Assembly (NCBI GenBank): GCA_003550325.1
Contig: QKWP01000067.1
Location: forward strand, 518,025-582,024
Reading direction: 5' to 3'
Origin: Gigaspora rosea
Taxonomy: Eukaryota; Glomeromycota; Glomeromycetes; Diversisporales; Gigasporaceae
DNA: 64,000 nt
The position numbers were made by a program, and so were the translations under genes. The notes under the pieces were generated by a model, which was not told the origin of the DNA, did not search any database, and saw nothing but the letters and a program-made list of their open reading frames with translations. Shown piece after piece: positions 59,453 through 64,000 of the stretch (its first letter is position 1; each line of letters opens with the position of its first letter).

Positions 59453-61084
59453 GTAAATTTGGTTAATAATCATGTAGATGTATTTATAGAGGAGTATGCT
59501 AAACAATTAGCATGCATTTATAGAATAAAAAAAAGTGCATTGATCTATAAGTCCTATTGTGGGATCAGGCTTTTACTATGCATTTAGAGAGGTGCACATT
59601 TAAGAGAGTTGCATTTGGAAAGATCTGAATGTTCCAAAACAAAAAAGATAATCTAACCAGTATTATATTTAATTAATTGACTATTATTTGATAACTTGCT
59701 AATTTAGATATTCTTGCTATTATTAAAACCTTTTTGGATTTTTTTAAATATATAAATATAACAATTACAAAAAAAAAAAGAGAATATTAAGTTTGATTTA
59801 TATTATAGAAATACTTACTAAAAATAAGTCTATACAAAATTATAATATTGTTTAATATTCATTTCTTTTGCCTCTAAGAGTTCTATTCTAAAATTAAATA
59901 GACCTAATTAGAATATTTATTATATTTAAGAATTCAACTAAGTTATGCATTTATAAGTTGAGTAAATCTAGATCTCACAGAAAGATAATATTTTTTATTT
60001 TTTATATCATAATTTTGCCAATTGGATATCCAATTTTGTATAATAATTAAATATAAAAAAATAAACAAAAACAAAAAAAAATCTAATTAGCAAGCAAATT
60101 ATCAAAATTAATTTTGTGTTTATATACAAAATTTAATACTAAAGATTTTTATTTAGAAGCTAAAGCAAAGTTGTCTTACTAAAATTTTGAGAAATCAAAC
60201 AACTATTCTTTAAAAAATGTTTAGTATAAAATACTGTATATAGGCACATTGTTTTTCTATTTTTTTTTAATATTATATAAACTATTATTAAAATAAAAAA
60301 TTTTTTTACTTCAAAATATGATCTATAAATTGATCAATCATTATTAAGATGCAATATATAATCAAATCACAGAATGTAAAATATATATTATTTTTATATG
60401 TTAACCAATAATAATATAATTATTTTTTTTTGATGAAATAAAGCTCCCTGGCCTAACCAATGGTAAAACACCTACTACTTTACAAGAAATTGGAAATAGT
60501 ACAGAAATATATTACAAAATCTAGCTGGAAGTAGCTATAGGAAAAGTGAGAGCTAGCTTGCTGAGATATAGGGGTGGTCCTCACTCAAGCCAGTTATGCA
60601 ATATAGCCAGTGCTCACCTACTTTAGAAGAAGTATCTACTAACCAATCCAGATAGCATATTTGCAATAATATATGATAGTCTACTAAAAGTTGATAGATA
60701 AAGTATTGCGCAAATACCCCTCTACTAGCATACAGATAATCTCAGAACACCAAGGTTTAGAAAGTAACTATGAGGTTATGATTGTTTGGGCAAGGCCTCT
60801 GCATCTGCTTAGAAGTATAGAATCAGCAATATAAGAGAAATAGAGAATATAGTAAATAGTCGAATAACAAATAGGAAGTACCATAGTCCAAAAATCTAAG
60901 TTGTACAGAAGATGAAGGATGGAAATCTCTGGTATGTTTAGATCACAGATAGTCAAAAATGTCTAAGTCTGTAGTACTTAAAATAGAGTATAACATTGTA
61001 TTATATAATGTCAGGGATAATGCTGAAATCAGATGATGCTGAAATCCACGTGATCTACGTATGCAACAGATTTTCTAAATTTTC
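59453..61084. other. AT-rich DNA inside repeat copy 1, no gene seen
   Basis: No exon-like sequence was recognised. 60430-60960 is less AT-rich than its surroundings (CTCCCTGGCCTAACCAATGG, CACTCAAGCCAGTTATGC) and could be a decayed element, but it matches no family I know. Confidence 0.4.
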
Positions 61085-61440
61085 AAAAATTGTGTAAACA
61101 ATCAATCTACACTACGTAATCAAAACAATTAAATGCTATAACAGTATAGCCGGTTAGGTTAATTCAATATATGCCTATATTTTGCATAAATCGCATTCTT
61201 GATATATATATATAGAAGACCTTCTAACTGTATCAAAAAGGCGACCCTAACCCAACCCTAACCCTAACCACGAACTATACTAGATTTAACTAAATTTTTT
61301 TTGTTAGTGGGTTTATAGACGCTTTTTGCTTCGTGGTTAGAGTTAGGGTCATCTTTTTGATACAGTTAGAAGGTCTTCTGTATATAGGTATCAAGAATGC
61401 GATTTATGCATACTGACTGGTTATAGCATTCGGATTGTTT
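61085..61440. mobile_element. TIR element with telomere-like repeats in its arms
   Basis: Left TTGCATAAATCGCATTCTTG, AGAAGACCTTCTAACTGTAT, then CCCTAACCCAACCCTAACCC faces its inverse at 61325-61425 (GGTTAGAGTTAGGG, GATACAGTTAGAAGGTCTTC, ATCAAGAATGCGATTTATGC). Outer words (GTAATCAAAACAATTAAATG) also pair with CGGATTGTTTTGATTAC. It recurs in copy 2 up to the window end, and a degenerate relative lies at about 30655-30740. Confidence 0.75.
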
Positions 61441-61471
61441 TGATTACATAGGTAGATCGATTGTTCAGAAN

Positions 61472-64000
61472 TTTTTGAAAATTTAGTTAAAATTCGTATC
61501 CAAGACTATTTAGCATTAGGGTCAGAGTTAGGGTTAGGACCTATATATAGTGATGTCATGTCCAATGGTCCAACAACGAAAATTGGATGTTGGATGTTTG
61601 GATTTGGACTTTACTATATGTCCAATGTCCAATTGGACATTGGACATCACATGACTTTTGTCATATATGATTGGGCAATATTTGTATTATATTTAATAGA
61701 CAAACTACTGTACTAGTATTATTTAATTTCAACCAATCAAATTTATGGGATCCAAAGATTTAGGTCCAAAAATCACAATTGGATGTTTGGATTGGACGTC
61801 CAATCCAAAGGTGTCCAAGCATCCAATTTTGTCCAATGTACATCACTGCCTATATAGGTAAAATTACCTTCTTGACATTTTTTATTAATGGCCCAAGATA
61901 GATTTAGAATGCCGTTTTTATGTTCTTGCATTTTTTTGTTTTTTGACTTCTTCAGGCTGATCTGTGTAAACAAAATTTCACGACTCCATTTGGTTGATTT
62001 ACACGAAAATGTCATGTGGGTACATGGCTTTAGATGACCCCTAAAAATAGTAAATTTGGTTAATAATCATGTAGATGTATTTATAGAGGAGTATGCTAAA
62101 CAATTAGCATGCATTTATAGAATAAAAAAAAGTGCATTGATCTATAAGTCCTATTGTGGGATCAGGCTTTTACTATGCATTTAGAGAGGTGCACATTTAA
62201 GAGAGTTGCATTTGGAAAGATCTGAATGTTCCAAAACAAAAAAGATAATCTAACCAGTATTATATTTAATTAATTGACTATTATTTGATAACTTGCTAAT
62301 TTAGATATTCTTGCTATTATTAAAACCTTTTTGGATTTTTTTAAATATATAAATATAACAATTACAAAAAAAAAAAGAGAATATTAAGTTTGATTTATAT
62401 TATAGAAATACTTACTAAAAATAAGTCTATACAAAATTATAATATTGTTTAATATTCATTTCTTTTGCCTCTAAGAGTTCTATTCTAAAATTAAATAGAC
62501 CTAATTAGAATATTTATTATATTTAAGAATTCAACTAAGTTATGCATTTATAAGTTGAGTAAATCTAGATCTCACAGAAAGATAATATTTTTTATTTTTT
62601 ATATCATAATTTTGCCAATTGGATATCCAATTTTGTATAATAATTAAATATAAAAAAATAAACAAAAACAAAAAAAAATCTAATTAGCAAGCAAATTATC
62701 AAAATTAATTTTGTGTTTATATACAAAATTTAATACTAAAGATTTTTATTTAGAAGCTAAAGCAAAGTTGTCTTACTAAAATTTTGAGAAATCAAACAAC
62801 TATTCTTTGGCTTTTATTAAAAAATGTTTAGTATAAAATACTGTATATAGGCACATTGTTTTTCTATTTTTTTTAATATTATATAAACTATTATTAAAAT
62901 AAAAAAATTTTTTACTTCAAAATATGATCTATAAATTGATCAATCATTATTAAGATGCAATATATAATCAAATCACAGAATGTAAAATATATATTATTTT
63001 TATATGTTAACCAATAATAATATAATTATTTTTTTTTTGATGAAATAAAGCTTCCTGGCCTAACCAATGGTAAAACACCTACTACTTTACAAGAAATTGG
63101 AAATAGTACAGAATATATTACAAAATCTAGCTAGAAGTAGCTATAGGAAAAGTGAGAGCTAGCTTGCTGAGATATAGGGGTGGTTCTCACTCAAGCCAGT
63201 TATGCAATATAGCCAGTGCTCACCTACTTTAGGAGAAGTATCTACTAACCAATCCAGATAGCATATTTGCAATAATATATAATAGTCTACTAAAAGTTGA
63301 TAGATGAAGTATTGCGCAAATACCCCTCTACTAGCATACAGATAATCTCAGAACACCAAGGTTTAGAAAGTAACTATGAGGTTATAATTGTTTGGGCAAG
63401 GCCTCTGCATCTGCTTAGAAGTATAGAATCAGCAATATAAGAGAAGTAGAGAATATAGTAAATAGTCGAATAACAAATAGGAAGTACCATAGTCCAAAAA
63501 TCTGAGTTGTACAGAAGATGGAGGATGGAAATCTCTGGTATGTTTAGATCACAGATAGTCAAAAATATCTAAGTCTGTAGTACTTAAAATAGAGTATAAC
63601 ATTGTATTATATAATGTCAGGGATAATGCTGAAATCAAATGATGCTGAAATCCACGTGATCTACATATGCAACAGATTTTCTAAATTTTCAAAAATTGTG
63701 TAAACAATCAATCTACACTACGTAATCAAAACAATCGAATGCTATAACAGTATAGCCAGTTAGGTTAATTCAATATATGCCTATATTTTGCATAAATCGC
63801 ATTCTTGATATATATATATAGAAGACCTTCTAACTGTATCAAAAAGGAGACCCTAACCCAACCCTAACCCTAACCACGAACTATACTAGATTTAACTAAA
63901 TTTTTTTTGTTAGTGGGTTTATAGACGCTTTTTGCTTCATGGTTAAAGTTAGGGTCATCTTTTTAATACAGTTAGAAGGTCTTCTGTATATAGGTATCAA
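61472..64000. repeat. 2.6-kb direct repeat, copy 2 (runs off the window)
   Basis: It starts directly after the N at 61471, inside what would be the GGGGATGGCTAAA element, so its left TIR is missing. It ends at the window edge at the equivalent of 61394. It carries a second copy of the nested hAT MITE with both CCTATATA duplications and all following sequence. Confidence 0.9.

Larger units (their letters stand above)
58875..61470. repeat. 2.6-kb direct repeat, copy 1
   Basis: From TTTTTGAAAATTTAGTTAAA at 58875 onward, the sequence recurs from 61472 with an offset of 2,597, growing to 2,606 after a 10-bp insertion in copy 2 near 62810. Differences are rare single bases. Beyond the nested elements it contains AT-rich DNA and a GATGAAATAAAGCT-type segment with a 62-codon antisense ORF (60768-60956), conserved in copy 2 only because the copies are nearly identical. 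Confidence 0.9.

Noticed and set aside
59176..62015. Two identical 80-codon antisense ORFs in the 2.6-kb repeats
   Set aside because: They cross the border of two nested MITEs, and the duplication alone explains their conservation.
60768..63562. Two near-identical 62-codon antisense ORFs
   Set aside because: Preserved only by the recent duplication. No start context, intron partner or family resemblance.

Overview
The window looks like nuclear DNA of an arbuscular mycorrhizal fungus (Glomeromycotina, most like Rhizophagus). It is strongly AT-rich. Genes have short GT-AG introns of about 70-190 bp. The protein families are ones I associate with that group: degenerate tyrosine-kinase-like (TKL) kinases, a KRBA2-like integrase with a Cys-rich tail, and RNase-inhibitor-type LRR proteins. 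This identification rests on recognition, not on a search.

Genes are sparse. (1) 1491-2313, plus: a three-exon gene for a SnoaL-like 'pathogen-related' protein. (2) 24793-28019, minus: a broken TKL kinase whose intron is swollen by a palindromic repeat array. (3) 32114-34010, plus: a three-exon von Willebrand factor A protein with an intact MIDAS and a PPxY motif. (4) 41288-44540, plus: a decayed KRBA2-like integrase split by a MITE. (5) 45603-52844, plus: a seven-exon gene for a protein of about 2,243 residues. In order it has a beta-rich domain, an MLKL-like helical bundle, a pseudokinase, a 16-residue tandem repeat, a MACPF/DUF7431-like region, a second copy of the beta-rich domain, and about 19 LRRs. 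(6) 55762-56531, plus: a three-exon gene for a small protein with four regular CxxC-H-C fingers of the CEP104 type. A hAT transposase remnant lies at 15621-15848, minus.

The rest is repeat-derived or featureless AT-rich DNA. Several insertions can be read to the base from their target-site duplications. These are hAT-type MITEs with 8-bp duplications (3912-4060, 21688-21789, 25755-25887, 58951-59251), Harbinger-like elements with TTA/TAA duplications (15340-15620, 20776-21600, 35399-35720), mariner/pogo-like elements flanked by TA (18067-18223, 28830-29116), and a 491-bp solo LTR (20929-21419) whose empty site survives in a sister element. There are also long palindromes, two related GAGCAT-type tandem repeats, long homopolymers, and a 2.6-kb near-identical direct duplication at the right end with a single N at its junction.

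The most interesting locus is 45603-52844. It joins an MLKL-like bundle plus pseudokinase, a pore-protein-like region and a long LRR array in one reading frame. That resembles an intracellular sensor/executioner protein of the NLR or MLKL kind. The domain order is read from the sequence; the function is inference.
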